Shown here: one piece after another, positions 1-8,623 of the stretch
Position numbering within the stretch: position 1 is the stretch's first letter
Layout: each line of letters begins with the position of its first letter
Assembly: GCF_005280275.1 (NCBI RefSeq)
Contig: NZ_CP040021.1
Span: 2,009,001 to 2,073,000, forward strand
Direction of reading: 5' to 3'
DNA from: Salinivibrio kushneri
GTDB lineage: Bacteria > Pseudomonadota > Gammaproteobacteria > Enterobacterales > Vibrionaceae
Length of the DNA: 64,000 bases
The notes under the pieces: generated by a model
Seen by the model: the letters and a program-made list of their open reading frames with translations, nothing else
Database searches by the model: none
Told to the model about the DNA's origin: nothing
Program-made: the position numbers and the translations under genes

Positions 1-332
1 ATGAGCTTATCTTACCCGGCGGTCGATTGCTGGAGCAGCGCGACAAAGCCTACGAGCTTATCAACCAAATTCCAGGGGTGAGCTGTAAAAAGCCGAAAGG
101 CGCGCTCTATCTCTTCCCGAAAATCGACACTAAGCGGTATAACATCCATAACGATGAAAAGTTGATGCTCGACTTTTTACTCCAAGAGAAAGTGCTTATG
201 GTGCATGGTACGGGGTTTAATTGGCATCAACCCGATCATTTCCGGCTTGTAACCCTCCCCCGTGTGGATGACTTGGAGATGGCGATTAGTCGCTTTGAAC
301 GCTTTCTGAGCGGGTACAGCCAAAAAGCCTGA
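1..332 (+). CDS. alaA: Alanine transaminase AlaA, C-terminal part (5' truncated by window edge)
   Basis: The reading frame is open from base 3 and ends in TGA at 330-332, so only the last 109 residues or so are present. AlaA is a cytosolic PLP-dependent aminotransferase that makes alanine from pyruvate and glutamate. The visible part is the small C-terminal domain. It contains LPGGRLLEQR, then KPKGALYLFPKID, FLLQEKVLMVHGT and FRLVTLPRVDD, all close to the AlaA/YfbQ family as I recall it. The PLP lysine lies upstream, outside the window. The neighbouring dgt-like and yfbR genes fit the usual alaA/yfbR neighbourhood. Confidence 0.9.
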   Translation, partial: ELILPGGRLLEQRDKAYELINQIPGVSCKKPKGALYLFPKIDTKRYNIHNDEKLMLDFLLQEKVLMVHGTGFNWHQPDHFRLVTLPRVDDLEMAISRFERFLSGYSQKA

Positions 333-348
333 TCACGCAAAGCCATTG

Positions 349-382
349 ATAACGCAAGTACGTGCGACACGGCTTGCGTTAT
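349..382 (+). terminator. Inverted repeat after alaA, possible terminator
   Basis: A perfect 10-bp stem, ATAACGCAAG (349-358) and CTTGCGTTAT (373-382), encloses a 14-base loop 17 bases after the alaA stop. No T-run follows, so termination is uncertain. It could equally be an operator or a processing hairpin. Confidence 0.4.
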
Positions 383-423
383 GTTATTGATCGCCATATT
401 CCATTTCTAGCGCCCTGATTCGT

Positions 424-1023
424 ATGTCTCGATACTGCTCTCGCTGCCATAAAGCCCACGCCATTTGCATTTGCGATGCCATTACCAAGATTGATAACCC
501 CAATCCAGTGATCCTGCTTCAGCACCCTGATGAAGTCTCACACCCTAAGAACAGTGCTTGTCTGCTGAGCCTTTCGCTACAACATTGCGTTACCTTAGTC
601 GGAGAAGATTTTAGCCAGCATCCCCAACTGAATGGGTTGTTGGCGGATCCAGACATCAATTATGTCGTGCTCTACCCCGGTGAAAACGCACTGCCACTCA
701 GTGAGATGATGGCCGAAGGGGCGAGTGCCAAACAAGGGATTATTCTACTGGATGGGACCTGGAAGAAAGCCTATAAAATGTATCAGTTGTCGACCAATTT
801 ACAGGCACTTCCGAGTGTCAGTATTGCCGCAAAGATGCCCAGCCACTATCAGATTCGTAAAAGTCGAAAGCCAGGGGCGCTTTCCACGCTCGAGGCCGGA
901 TACATAGCGCTGAGTCAGTTGGAGGATAATGCCAAACGCTACCAGCCTTTGCTCGATAGCTTCGACACCATGATTGCACGCCAACTCGCTTTTTTACCCA
1001 ATGCGAGTCAACGCCGCGACTGA
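424..1023 (+). CDS. tapT: tRNA-uridine aminocarboxypropyltransferase (DTW domain, TapT/YfiP family)
   Basis: This 199-residue protein has the DTW-domain signature D-x-T-W at about residues 110-113 (LLDGTWKKAYKM). It also has an N-terminal cysteine cluster (C5, C8, C15, C17) that probably binds zinc. In E. coli the DTW protein TapT (YfiP) moves a 3-amino-3-carboxypropyl group from SAM to U47 of tRNAs, giving acp3U47. The protein is slightly shorter than E. coli TapT. I know of no closer paralogue in this group, so the TapT assignment is likely but rests on the domain. It stands alone: it is convergent with the minus-strand dgt-like gene. Confidence 0.82.
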   Translation: MSRYCSRCHKAHAICICDAITKIDNPNPVILLQHPDEVSHPKNSACLLSLSLQHCVTLVGEDFSQHPQLNGLLADPDINYVVLYPGENALPLSEMMAEGASAKQGIILLDGTWKKAYKMYQLSTNLQALPSVSIAAKMPSHYQIRKSRKPGALSTLEAGYIALSQLEDNAKRYQPLLDSFDTMIARQLAFLPNASQRRD

Positions 1024-1080
1024 GTAAGCGACTTGCTTATACCGAGGGCGTTATAATCCACGTCCTCGCTCTGCCCATGG

Positions 1081-2439
1081 CTAACGAATCGCGTATAGCG
1101 GGCCATTGCTGGCGGCGGTGAACATGGTGCTGTGAAGCTTTTGCGCAAAGCTATCAGTCATCGACGACAGGTAATCAGCAATCACCCGCATCCCTGATTC
1201 TCCCCGCTCTCTGGCGGCCAGCCAATCGCGTCGATAGTCGGTTGGCAACAAACGCTCGGGATCAGACGCAAAGGCATCAAACAGCTCCATCACCAACTGC
1301 TGGCCTTTGTACTCCACCACCTGAAGCTCTGGCTGTTTGACCACAAACTCACTGACAAAGCGCTTTAGCACCTCCAAAACACCGGCCATGACCTCAGTCA
1401 AATAGGCATTCCACGCCAATAGCGGCGAGGTAAAACTATGGGTGCCATCTTGATTGCTCGGCGCCACTTCCACCGAGGTCAATAAGGTATTCACCAAGGC
1501 ACCAATGGCGTCTTTACGCTCGTACGGTGGGCCAAACATTTGCTCGCTCAACTCGCCAATGTTGGCCTCTAGCCAAGGGTCACCGCATTCTGCCAAATGA
1601 CTGGCGACCGCCTCTTGCCATTGCTCTCGGGTCACCAAGCCCATCACGATGGCATCTTCCAAGTCATGGACGCCATAAGCGATGTCATCGGCCAGCTCCA
1701 TAATAGAGCAATCGAGAGATTTATAGCGTGTTTTGCGGTGTTGGTCGGCGGCCGTGTGATCACGAAACGTTAAAAATAACGCGCGATCCGCTTCATTAAG
1801 CGGCGCAAGCACCCAATCTCGCCGCGCTTTATCATCATCATAAATGCCCTTAGCAGGTTGCCACTCCCGCGCTTTAAGATGGCGAAAGTCATTAACCGGC
1901 GCAGGCTGATTGCCATTGTGAGCGGCACTGATCAACGCAGGGTACTTCATCACTCCCAGTAAGGTGCGACGCGCCAAGTTCATCCCGTGAGCTTGTGTAT
2001 AGGGCTCAAGCAGCGTAACAATGCGAAAAGTTTGCGCATTGCCCTCAAAACCACCGTCATCGCGCATCATGTAATTCAGTGCGATTTCACCGCCATGACC
2101 ATAAGGCGGATGGCCGATATCGTGAGCCAAACAGAGGCTTTCCATCAAACCCGTCGATGGCAGCAGAGGGCGAAATGCGGGTTGTTTCTCTTTGAGCTGC
2201 GCGACAATACCGGTACCAATTTGCGAGACCTCAAGTGAATGGGTTAACCGAGTCCGATAAAAGTCGCTGTGCTCGGCACCGAGCACCTGGGTTTTAGCTT
2301 GCAAGCGTCGAAAGGCCGCTGAGTGCAGAATTCGCGCACGATCGCGCTGATAGGCCGTGCGCTTATCATGACGACGCTTTTTTTTCTCATTCGCCATCTG
2401 GCGAGTTTGCCAGGCGTCAGACAGGTCAAAATCCATCAT
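1081..2439 (-). CDS. dgt: dGTPase-like deoxynucleoside triphosphate triphosphohydrolase (HD domain)
   Basis: This HD-superfamily protein has about 452 residues. It has [13 protein letters not shown] with H67, the metal-binding HD pair H106-D107 in [15 protein letters not shown], and [16 protein letters not shown], all typical of dGTPases. It hydrolyses dGTP to deoxyguanosine and triphosphate. An open frame extends to 2478, but ATG at 2439 (or 2436) follows GGATGAGA and matches a normal N-terminus, so I start there. The start overlaps the end of yfbR by 14 bases, so the two are probably translationally coupled. Vibrio and Shewanella relatives of this clade have been linked to phage defence by dNTP depletion. 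Whether this copy is defensive or housekeeping cannot be told from sequence. Confidence 0.87.
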   Translation of the reverse strand: MMDFDLSDAWQTRQMANEKKKRRHDKRTAYQRDRARILHSAAFRRLQAKTQVLGAEHSDFYRTRLTHSLEVSQIGTGIVAQLKEKQPAFRPLLPSTGLMESLCLAHDIGHPPYGHGGEIALNYMMRDDGGFEGNAQTFRIVTLLEPYTQAHGMNLARRTLLGVMKYPALISAAHNGNQPAPVNDFRHLKAREWQPAKGIYDDDKARRDWVLAPLNEADRALFLTFRDHTAADQHRKTRYKSLDCSIMELADDIAYGVHDLEDAIVMGLVTREQWQEAVASHLAECGDPWLEANIGELSEQMFGPPYERKDAIGALVNTLLTSVEVAPSNQDGTHSFTSPLLAWNAYLTEVMAGVLEVLKRFVSEFVVKQPELQVVEYKGQQLVMELFDAFASDPERLLPTDYRRDWLAARERGESGMRVIADYLSSMTDSFAQKLHSTMFTAASNGPLYAIR

Positions 2440-3028
2440 CACTGATCTCATCCAACGAGAGTGTAAAACTATCCACAAAGGTAGCCATAAAGTAATCGCT
2501 CGCCGGGGAGCGCCTTTTTTCTAACGAGGCTTCCAGCCGCTTCTTCGCTTGCTCAAACTCATGGTTCCCCGCGGCAATTTCTTCTAGGCACTTTAAATAC
2601 GCACATAAGGTGTCGGCTTGTTTAACCAGCTGGTAATCATCCGGCGCGATGTGATCTGAGTCTATCAGCCCGCTATATTCCTCTTGCAACTCAGGCGGCA
2701 ACATCGCGATAAGCTTCTTCTCAGCCATTTTCTCTATTTTTTTATACTCCCCCGCAATCGAAGGGTTGAAGTACTTGACTGGGGTAGGCAAGTCACCGGT
2801 GATCACTTCGCTGCAATCATGGAACATCGCCAATACCGCAACACGCTCGGGTTGATAGTGGCCATTAAAGCGTTTGTTATTGATTAACGCTAGCGCATGC
2901 GCCACAAAGGCAACTTGTAAGCTATGTTCAGAGATATTTTCGGCGGAAACATTGCGCATCAGAGGCCAACGATAAATCAGCTTCATTCGCGCAAGGTGGG
3001 CAAAAAAGTGGCTTTGTTTTTGAGTCAT
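2426..3028 (-). CDS. yfbR: 5'-deoxynucleotidase YfbR
   Basis: This 200-residue HD-domain protein matches YfbR over its whole length. It has [10 protein letters not shown] with H35, the HD pair H70-D71 in [17 protein letters not shown], and a later aspartate in [16 protein letters not shown]. YfbR removes the 5' phosphate from dAMP, dGMP, dUMP and related nucleotides, and takes part in dNTP turnover. The ATG at 3028 is preceded by AGGA at a good distance. The gene is upstream of, and overlaps, the dGTPase-like gene, so two nucleotide-degrading HD enzymes share one transcript. Confidence 0.92.
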   Translation of the reverse strand: MTQKQSHFFAHLARMKLIYRWPLMRNVSAENISEHSLQVAFVAHALALINNKRFNGHYQPERVAVLAMFHDCSEVITGDLPTPVKYFNPSIAGEYKKIEKMAEKKLIAMLPPELQEEYSGLIDSDHIAPDDYQLVKQADTLCAYLKCLEEIAAGNHEFEQAKKRLEASLEKRRSPASDYFMATFVDSFTLSLDEISDDGF

Positions 3029-3096
3029 CGCATCCTGCTACCATGCTACACATCGCTGTCATTGTGTGCATTCAGGCCAACAGACACAAGTATTAT

Positions 3097-3128
3097 TCGC
3101 GCAAAGCGGCAAACACCACTTTGCGCGA
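3097..3128 (-). repeat. Perfect inverted repeat between comEA-like gene and yfbR
   Basis: A 10-bp perfect stem, TCGCGCAAAG (3097-3106) and CTTTGCGCGA (3119-3128), lies just after the stop of the ComEA-like gene. No T-run follows on the minus strand. It is a weak terminator candidate for the ComEA-like gene. Confidence 0.4.
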
Positions 3129-3134
3129 GTCTGG

Positions 3135-3437
3135 TTACACTTTGATGCGATCACGGTTTTTGTCCAGCGTTGCGGTGCCAATACCTTTGACCTCCATCAG
3201 AGCATCTGGCGAGCTAAATTCACCATTGGCTTGGCGATACTCAATAATGGCTTTGGCTTTCGCCGGACCAATCCCCGAGAGCTGCTCTGATAACTGCTGC
3301 TCACTCGCCGTATTGATGTTAACGGAAAGACGCTCAACTTGCTCAGTTGCTTGCGAGGTGTTTTCATCCGCGCTCCATGCGACCGGGGCGGTGATTAACG
3401 CCATGGTGAATAACAGACAGGATAAAAGGTGTTTCAT
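3135..3437 (-). CDS. ComEA-family periplasmic helix-hairpin-helix DNA-binding protein
   Basis: This 100-residue protein has a signal peptide (about residues 1-22, ending AWSA) followed by a tandem helix-hairpin-helix domain. The two hairpins are QLSGIGPAKAKAIIEYR and MEVKGIGTATLDKNRDRI. ComEA proteins bind incoming double-stranded DNA in the periplasm during natural transformation. Short stand-alone forms like this also occur next to ppiD (YbaV type) and may not be the competence ComEA. AAGGAG sits 6 bases before the ATG. The upstream ppiD gene is on the same strand, but a terminator lies between them. Confidence 0.8.
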   Translation of the reverse strand: MKHLLSCLLFTMALITAPVAWSADENTSQATEQVERLSVNINTASEQQLSEQLSGIGPAKAKAIIEYRQANGEFSSPDALMEVKGIGTATLDKNRDRIKV

Positions 3438-3507
3438 GGTTGACTCCTTGTAAAAATGTCCACCTTACCCTAAGTTCGCGCACGCCTATTTGCATGTCAG
3501 TGATAAA

Positions 3508-3543
3508 AGAAAAACGACGCAGGACAAAATCCTAGCGCCGTTT
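3508..3543 (-). terminator. Intrinsic terminator of ppiD
   Basis: On the minus strand a long stem (right arm at 3530-3543, left arm at 3512-3524, with mismatches) is followed by TTTTTCTTTT. It lies about 55 bases after the ppiD stop codon. Confidence 0.75.
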
Positions 3544-3598
3544 CTATTGCTTAAGCGAATGGGATGCGAGAGATCTCACTCTCTCGTCGCCGTCTCAC

Positions 3599-5479
3599 TT
3601 ATTGTGCATCTGACTCCGCGTAAGTCACATCGACGTCTTCACGCAATGCTTGTAAGGTCGCAGACAATGACGTATTACTCATCGCGCGTTGAACACGCGC
3701 CGCCATTTGACTTTGCGGGCTGATAGCCGGCACCTCAGGGGTCACCACCTTGTCCAGTGCGACAACCACTACGTCACCTTGGCGGTTTTGTGTGACGCCA
3801 TAACTCGCCGTCTCTGATTCAGGCTGTGGCAGAGAAAACGCCAGTTCCGCGACGGCTTGTTGTTGCGACACACGGTTAAGTGTCATCGGTGCGCTAAAGG
3901 TGTAATCGCTTTCCGTTAACTCACCGCTTTCTTCGAGCTGGGCGATCAAGTCTCCAGCCGTTTCTTTCGCCTGCTCTTGCCCTTTCTCGGCAGCAAGCGT
4001 TTCGCGAACTTGCTCTTTCACGTCAGCAAAGCTGAGCTGCTTTTCCGGCTTCACATCATCAAGACGCACGACAATGGCATGCTCACCAGACAATTCAATC
4101 AACTCTGAGTTGAGCCCGTTTTCACGAACATCATAGCTGTCAAGCGCTTGCTGGATTTGAGGGCGAGCCATCAAGCCAGTCGCCGCGTCTAACGCAAAGT
4201 AATCAGTATACTGCACCTTGCCATTCACCGCGTCAGCCGCTGGCTCCAAACCGTTCGCTTCTTCAAACGCGACTTCCGCCAGTGTGGTAGACTGCGCGTA
4301 GAAACGATCCGCCGCACGCGCTTGTTGCAATTCGCTACGAATATCGTCTTTTACCTCTGCAAGCGGAGTGACATCCGCCGGATCAATATCATCTAAACGG
4401 ATAATATGATAACCAAAGTCAGATTGAACCAGCCCAGAGATATCGCCTTTCTCTGGCAACGCATACGCCGCTTTCTCGAACGCCGGATCCATCACACCAG
4501 GTTCAATCCAATCCAGTGACCCACCCTGCTCAGCACTGAAGGTGTCATCAGACATTTCCTTTGCCAGCGCGGAAAATGCGTCGCCTTGATTCAGACGCTC
4601 TAACGCTTGCTGGGCTTTGGCTTTGGCCTCATCACCTGTTCCTTCAATTAGGATGTGGCTAACTTTACGACGTTCTTGTGAGCCATACTGAGACTGGTTC
4701 TCTTGGTAATAGGTCGCGATTGCGTCATCCGAGATCTGAACCTCATTAGCCAGTCCCTCTCCCGTTAGCTCTACATAAGCGACTTTGACCATGCGAGGCT
4801 GGATATAATCTTCTCGGTGAGCTTGATAGTATGCTTCTAGCTCATCGTCCGTGAGCGTTACCTGCTCCGCAAAATCATCTACCGGGAGCGTGATGGTGCG
4901 CACTTGCCGACTCTGTGCTTCTAGGCGATACAGGCTTTCCAGCTCACTCGGTAACACAAACCCCGAACTTTGTAAGCCATTTACCAGTTGCTGACGCATT
5001 AAATCCGTACGCATGTAATTGGCAAACTCATCGGCACTCATGCCCGTTTGCCGCAGAGCGGCCTGGTAGCGGTCGTTATTAAACTGCCCGCCTTGACGGA
5101 ACTGTGGCATCGCACGGATCGCGGCTTTGACTTGTGCATCACTCACACGCAGGCCAAGGTCGCTGGCTGCCTGCTCTAACAGCAAGTCATTGATCATTCG
5201 ATCTAAGATGTTTTGACGAAAACGCTTCACATACTCTGGGTTACCCAGCAGTTGATTAAACTGCTCTCCCGCCTGTTGCTGCATACGAGCACGTTCGTTT
5301 TGATAAGCTCGATCGAGCTCTGCACGGCTGATTTCTTTCTCGCCGACGGTTGCAGCGGGCGGGTTGGAACCGCCTGCCAGATAGCTGCCGACACCGGCAA
5401 AAGCAAAGGAAAAGATAATAAGGCTTAAAATGATCTTCACCGCAAGACTATTGGTGCCTTCGCGTATACGTTCCATCAT
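3599..5479 (-). CDS. ppiD: Periplasmic chaperone / peptidyl-prolyl isomerase PpiD
   Basis: This protein of about 626 residues has the PpiD layout. One N-terminal membrane helix (about residues 12-33, AVKIILSLIIFSFAFAGVGS) leads into a SurA-like chaperone part. A single parvulin domain lies near residues 260-360 (RKVSHILIEGTGDEAKAKAQ to SDFGYHIIRLDDI), followed by a long C-terminal part. PpiD is anchored in the inner membrane beside SecYEG and helps proteins leaving the translocon. The frame is open from a TTG at 5497, but MMERIREGTNS at 5479 matches family N-termini. The upstream neighbours hupB and lon match the usual gene order. Confidence 0.93.
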   Translation of the reverse strand: MMERIREGTNSLAVKIILSLIIFSFAFAGVGSYLAGGSNPPAATVGEKEISRAELDRAYQNERARMQQQAGEQFNQLLGNPEYVKRFRQNILDRMINDLLLEQAASDLGLRVSDAQVKAAIRAMPQFRQGGQFNNDRYQAALRQTGMSADEFANYMRTDLMRQQLVNGLQSSGFVLPSELESLYRLEAQSRQVRTITLPVDDFAEQVTLTDDELEAYYQAHREDYIQPRMVKVAYVELTGEGLANEVQISDDAIATYYQENQSQYGSQERRKVSHILIEGTGDEAKAKAQQALERLNQGDAFSALAKEMSDDTFSAEQGGSLDWIEPGVMDPAFEKAAYALPEKGDISGLVQSDFGYHIIRLDDIDPADVTPLAEVKDDIRSELQQARAADRFYAQSTTLAEVAFEEANGLEPAADAVNGKVQYTDYFALDAATGLMARPQIQQALDSYDVRENGLNSELIELSGEHAIVVRLDDVKPEKQLSFADVKEQVRETLAAEKGQEQAKETAGDLIAQLEESGELTESDYTFSAPMTLNRVSQQQAVAELAFSLPQPESETASYGVTQNRQGDVVVVALDKVVTPEVPAISPQSQMAARVQRAMSNTSLSATLQALREDVDVTYAESDAQ

Positions 5480-5524
5480 AACTGGCCGGTACTCCAACTG
5501 GTTTGGGCTGGTTGGTTTTCAACT

Positions 5525-5552
5525 AAAAAGGCGCATCATGTGATGCGCCTTT
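5525..5552 (-). terminator. Intrinsic terminator of hupB
   Basis: A 20-base perfect palindrome (5530-5549, arms GGCGCATCA and TGATGCGCC) is flanked by A and T runs. On the minus strand TTTTT follows the hairpin, about 100 bases after the hupB stop. A TATAAT hexamer lies upstream on the same strand (ATTATA at 5570-5575). If that is the ppiD promoter, its transcript would run through this hairpin. Confidence 0.8.
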
Positions 5553-5648
5553 ACGCTCTTGTGTGCAGAATTATACGCGGTTGTTACTGGCTTTGCAGCT
5601 CCAACGCCCCGTCAAACGCGAATAATTCGGCAGCGAGTCACGTGATTA

Positions 5649-5924
5649 TTACTCGTTAACGGCGTCTTTTAACGCTTTACCCGCTTTAAAGCCAGGTACT
5701 TTGGCCGCTGCGATATCAATTTCAGCGCCAGTCTGCGGGTTACGGCCCTTGCGTGCGGCGCGTTCGCGTACAGAGAAGGTGCCAAAGCCCACTAGCGCGA
5801 CTTGGTCGCCTGACTTCAATGTGTCAGACACCGCCTCGACGAAGGCATCCAATGCACGGTTTGCTGAGGCCTTAGAAATATCCGCACCTTCTGCAATATG
5901 ATCAATCAGTTCCGACTTATTCAC
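5649..5924 (-). CDS. hupB: DNA-binding protein HU-beta
   Basis: This 91-residue histone-like protein has the HU signature [22 protein letters not shown] in the DNA-clasping arm. HU bends and compacts DNA as a homo- or heterodimer. The position directly after lon and before ppiD identifies the beta subunit. The start is GTG at 5924 (GTG AAT AAG), with AAGGGG upstream; a GTG start is also usual for hupB in enteric bacteria. A terminator separates it from lon, so it has its own promoter in 5925-6060, although I see no clear -10/-35 pair there. Confidence 0.96.
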   Translation of the reverse strand: MNKSELIDHIAEGADISKASANRALDAFVEAVSDTLKSGDQVALVGFGTFSVRERAARKGRNPQTGAEIDIAAAKVPGFKAGKALKDAVNE

Positions 5925-6062
5925 TTTTTCATCCCCTTAGATTACATCTCCGCAAACCTATCAATGTTGCGGTGTTCAATAACAGACGCTTTGTCGACGA
6001 AAGACGTTGAAAGCGCGCTTGCCCGCCCCATGCAGGCAATGCGTCAGAGCAACGTTAGCGAG

Positions 6063-6104
6063 CAAAAAAAACGCTGACAAGCCTTTTACTGCCTGTCAGC
6101 GTTT
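6063..6104 (-). terminator. Intrinsic terminator of lon
   Basis: Arms 6071-6082 and 6091-6102 form a 12-bp stem with one mismatch and an 8-base loop. On the minus strand it is followed by a run of 7-8 T. It begins 9 bases after the lon stop codon. Confidence 0.9.
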
Positions 6105-6112
6105 TACGTTGC

Positions 6113-8485
6113 TTAATTTTGCTGCATGTCACTCTTTTCGGCGTTAACCAGCTCAATACCGAGTGGGTTATTCTCTAACGCAATGGTTAAAACCTCATCA
6201 ATCCAGCGCACTGGATGGATAGATAAATCCTCTTTGACGTTAGCAGGAATGTCCTCCAGATCGCGCTCGTTCTCTTTTGGAATGACAACGGTTTTGATCC
6301 CCCCACGACGCGCAGCCAATAGTTTTTCTTTCAAGCCACCAATCGGGAGCACTTCACCACGTAAGGTGATCTCGCCGGTCATTGCCACATCGGAACGCAC
6401 GGAGTTACCGGTTAAGCTTGAAACTAACGCGGTACACATCGCGATACCTGCGCTCGGTCCGTCTTTCGGGGTAGCGCCTTCAGGGACGTGGACATGAATA
6501 TCACGCTTCTCGTAAAAGTCGCTATTGATACCCAGTTTGTCAGCACGGCTACGCACCACGGTCATCGCCGCTTGCACCGACTCTTGCATCACATCGCCCA
6601 GCGAGCCTGTGTGCGTCAGTTTGCCTTTACCTGGCATCGCTTCGGTCTCGATAGTGAGCAAGTCGCCACCCACTTCAGTCCAAGCAAGCCCAGTTACTTG
6701 ACCCACGCGATTTTGCTCATCCGCTTTACCGTAATCAAAGCGGCGGACGCCTAAGTAATCTGGCAAGTTCTCATCCGTCACCGTCACTTGCTTAAGTTCG
6801 CTATTAAGCAGGATTTCTTTTACCGTCTTGCGGCATAGCTTAGAAATCTCTCGCTCAAGGCTACGTACGCCCGCTTCGCGTGTGTAGTAACGAATAATGC
6901 CGATGATTGCCGAGTCTTCAATGGTGATCTCATGCGCTTTCAAGCCATTGCGCGCCACTTGCTTGTCAATCAAATGCTGTTTAGCAATGTTGAGCTTCTC
7001 GTCCTCGGTGTAACCTGAAAGCCGGATCACTTCCATCCGATCCAGCAGCGGGCCGGGGATATTCATCGAGTTAGACGTCGCCACGAACATCACATCCGAG
7101 AGATCATAGTCGACCTCTAGATAATGGTCGTTAAACGCGTTGTTTTGCTCAGGATCGAGCACTTCAAGTAACGCTGATGATGGATCGCCGCGCATGTCAG
7201 ACGATACTTTATCGATTTCATCGAGTAGGAACAGCGGGTTACGGACGCCCACTTTGGACATCTTCTGGATAAGCTTGCCGGGTAATGAGCCGATGTAGGT
7301 CCGGCGATGACCACGGATTTCCGCTTCATCACGCACGCCACCCAAGGCCATACGGGTATATTTACGCCCGGTGGCACGCGCAATAGACTGCCCTAGCGAG
7401 GTTTTACCCACCCCTGGCGGTCCCACTAAGCAAAGAATCGGGCCTTTCAGCTTCTTCATCCGGTTCTGTACCGCGAGGTATTCCAAGATGCGGTCTTTGA
7501 CACGCTCAAGCCCGTAGTGATCAGCGTTCAATACTTCTTCCGCCCGGGCTAAGTTTTTCTTCACTTTTGAGCGCTTCGCCCATGGCACACTAATCATCCA
7601 ATCGATATAGCTACGTACCACAGTCGCTTCCGCTGACATCGGAGACATCATTTTCAGCTTTTGCAGTTCTTGCTCGGTTTTTTCCCGTGCCTCCTGCGGC
7701 ATTTTTGACTCTTCGATTTTTTGCTTCAGCGCTTCAAACTCATCCGGCGCATCATCCAGCTCACCCAGCTCTTTCTGAATGGCTTTCATTTGCTCATTGA
7801 GATAGTACTCGCGCTGGCTCTTTTCCATTTGCTTTTTAACGCGGCCACGAATGCGCTTCTCAACCTGAAGCAAGTCAATCTCAGACTCCATCATGGTCAT
7901 CAGGTATTCAAGACGCTCGGAAATATCAACGATTTCCAACACATTTTGCTTGTCTTCAAGCTTAAGCGGCATATGGGCAGCAATGGTATCAGCGAGACGC
8001 GCCGCCTCTTCAATACCATTTAAGGATGTCAGTACTTCTGGCGGGATCTTCTTGTTGAGCTTGATAAAGCCTTCAAACTGGCTGATCGCCGTGCGAACCA
8101 ACACTTCTTGCTCACGCTCATCCAAGCTTGGCGTGGTCAAATACTCGGCCTGCGCAGTGAAGAAATCATCTTCACTAAACTGCTCGATGCGCGCACGCTG
8201 CATCCCTTCAACCAGCACTTTCACCGTGCCATCTGGAAGTTTAAGAAGCTGGAGAATGGTTGCCACCGTACCAACGGTGTATAAATCTGAGATACTTGGA
8301 TCATCAGTGGCGGCATCTTTTTGCGCAACCAGTAGAATCTGTTTGTCGTTGTCCATCGCCGCTTCAAGGCAGCGTATCGACTTTTCCCTTCCCACAAAAA
8401 GCGGGATCACCATGTGAGGATAAACCACCACATCCCGAAGTGGCAGCACCGGAATGTCAATGCGCTCGGAACGCTCCAAGTTCAT
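6113..8485 (-). CDS. lon: ATP-dependent protease Lon
   Basis: This 790-residue protein contains all Lon parts: the N-terminal substrate domain ([21 protein letters not shown]), a coiled-coil middle, the AAA+ module with Walker [11 protein letters not shown] and Walker [10 protein letters not shown], and the serine protease domain with catalytic [10 protein letters not shown] and the lysine in [10 protein letters not shown]. Lon degrades misfolded and regulatory proteins in the cytosol. I start at 8485 ([10 protein letters not shown]) because GGAAGAGA precedes it and family proteins begin this way; the frame is open 21 bases further. A heat-shock promoter lies directly upstream and a terminator follows. 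Confidence 0.97.
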   Translation of the reverse strand: MNLERSERIDIPVLPLRDVVVYPHMVIPLFVGREKSIRCLEAAMDNDKQILLVAQKDAATDDPSISDLYTVGTVATILQLLKLPDGTVKVLVEGMQRARIEQFSEDDFFTAQAEYLTTPSLDEREQEVLVRTAISQFEGFIKLNKKIPPEVLTSLNGIEEAARLADTIAAHMPLKLEDKQNVLEIVDISERLEYLMTMMESEIDLLQVEKRIRGRVKKQMEKSQREYYLNEQMKAIQKELGELDDAPDEFEALKQKIEESKMPQEAREKTEQELQKLKMMSPMSAEATVVRSYIDWMISVPWAKRSKVKKNLARAEEVLNADHYGLERVKDRILEYLAVQNRMKKLKGPILCLVGPPGVGKTSLGQSIARATGRKYTRMALGGVRDEAEIRGHRRTYIGSLPGKLIQKMSKVGVRNPLFLLDEIDKVSSDMRGDPSSALLEVLDPEQNNAFNDHYLEVDYDLSDVMFVATSNSMNIPGPLLDRMEVIRLSGYTEDEKLNIAKQHLIDKQVARNGLKAHEITIEDSAIIGIIRYYTREAGVRSLEREISKLCRKTVKEILLNSELKQVTVTDENLPDYLGVRRFDYGKADEQNRVGQVTGLAWTEVGGDLLTIETEAMPGKGKLTHTGSLGDVMQESVQAAMTVVRSRADKLGINSDFYEKRDIHVHVPEGATPKDGPSAGIAMCTALVSSLTGNSVRSDVAMTGEITLRGEVLPIGGLKEKLLAARRGGIKTVVIPKENERDLEDIPANVKEDLSIHPVRWIDEVLTIALENNPLGIELVNAEKSDMQQN

Positions 8486-8519
8486 ATGCTTCTCTCTTCC
8501 GTTCAATCTGATTATGAGT

Positions 8520-8547
8520 ATATGGGGTCTGTTGGACAGGTTTCAAC
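8520..8547 (-). promoter_or_regulatory. Sigma-32 heat-shock promoter of lon
   Basis: Read on the minus strand, GTTGAAA (8547-8541) is followed by a 13-base spacer and CCCCATAT (8527-8520). The sigma-32 consensus is CTTGAAA, 11-16 bases, CCCCATNT, so only the first base differs. Transcription would start near 8513, about 28 bases before the lon ATG. This agrees with lon being a known heat-shock gene. Confidence 0.88.
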
Positions 8548-8566
8548 GGCTCAACCGTCAGAAAAT

Positions 8567-8593
8567 AAAAAAGGGAGTTGTCACTCCCTTTTT
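8567..8593 (-). terminator. Intrinsic terminator of clpX
   Basis: The stem GGGAGT (8573-8578) and ACTCCC (8583-8588) with a 4-base loop is extended by an A-run and a T-run on either side. On the minus strand it ends in TTTTTT. It lies 31 bases after the clpX stop and just upstream of the lon promoter. Confidence 0.88.
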
Positions 8594-8623
8594 CTATATC
8601 ACTGATAACCTTATGTAACGATA

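Noticed and set aside
1043-1068. Imperfect inverted repeat between the convergent tapT and dgt genes
   Set aside because: The 9-bp stem has a mismatch and no T-run on either strand; too weak to call a terminator.
7893-8417. A 174-residue open frame on the plus strand opposite lon
   Set aside because: It overlaps the well-conserved Lon coding sequence completely, and its product is Ser-rich and unlike any family I know.
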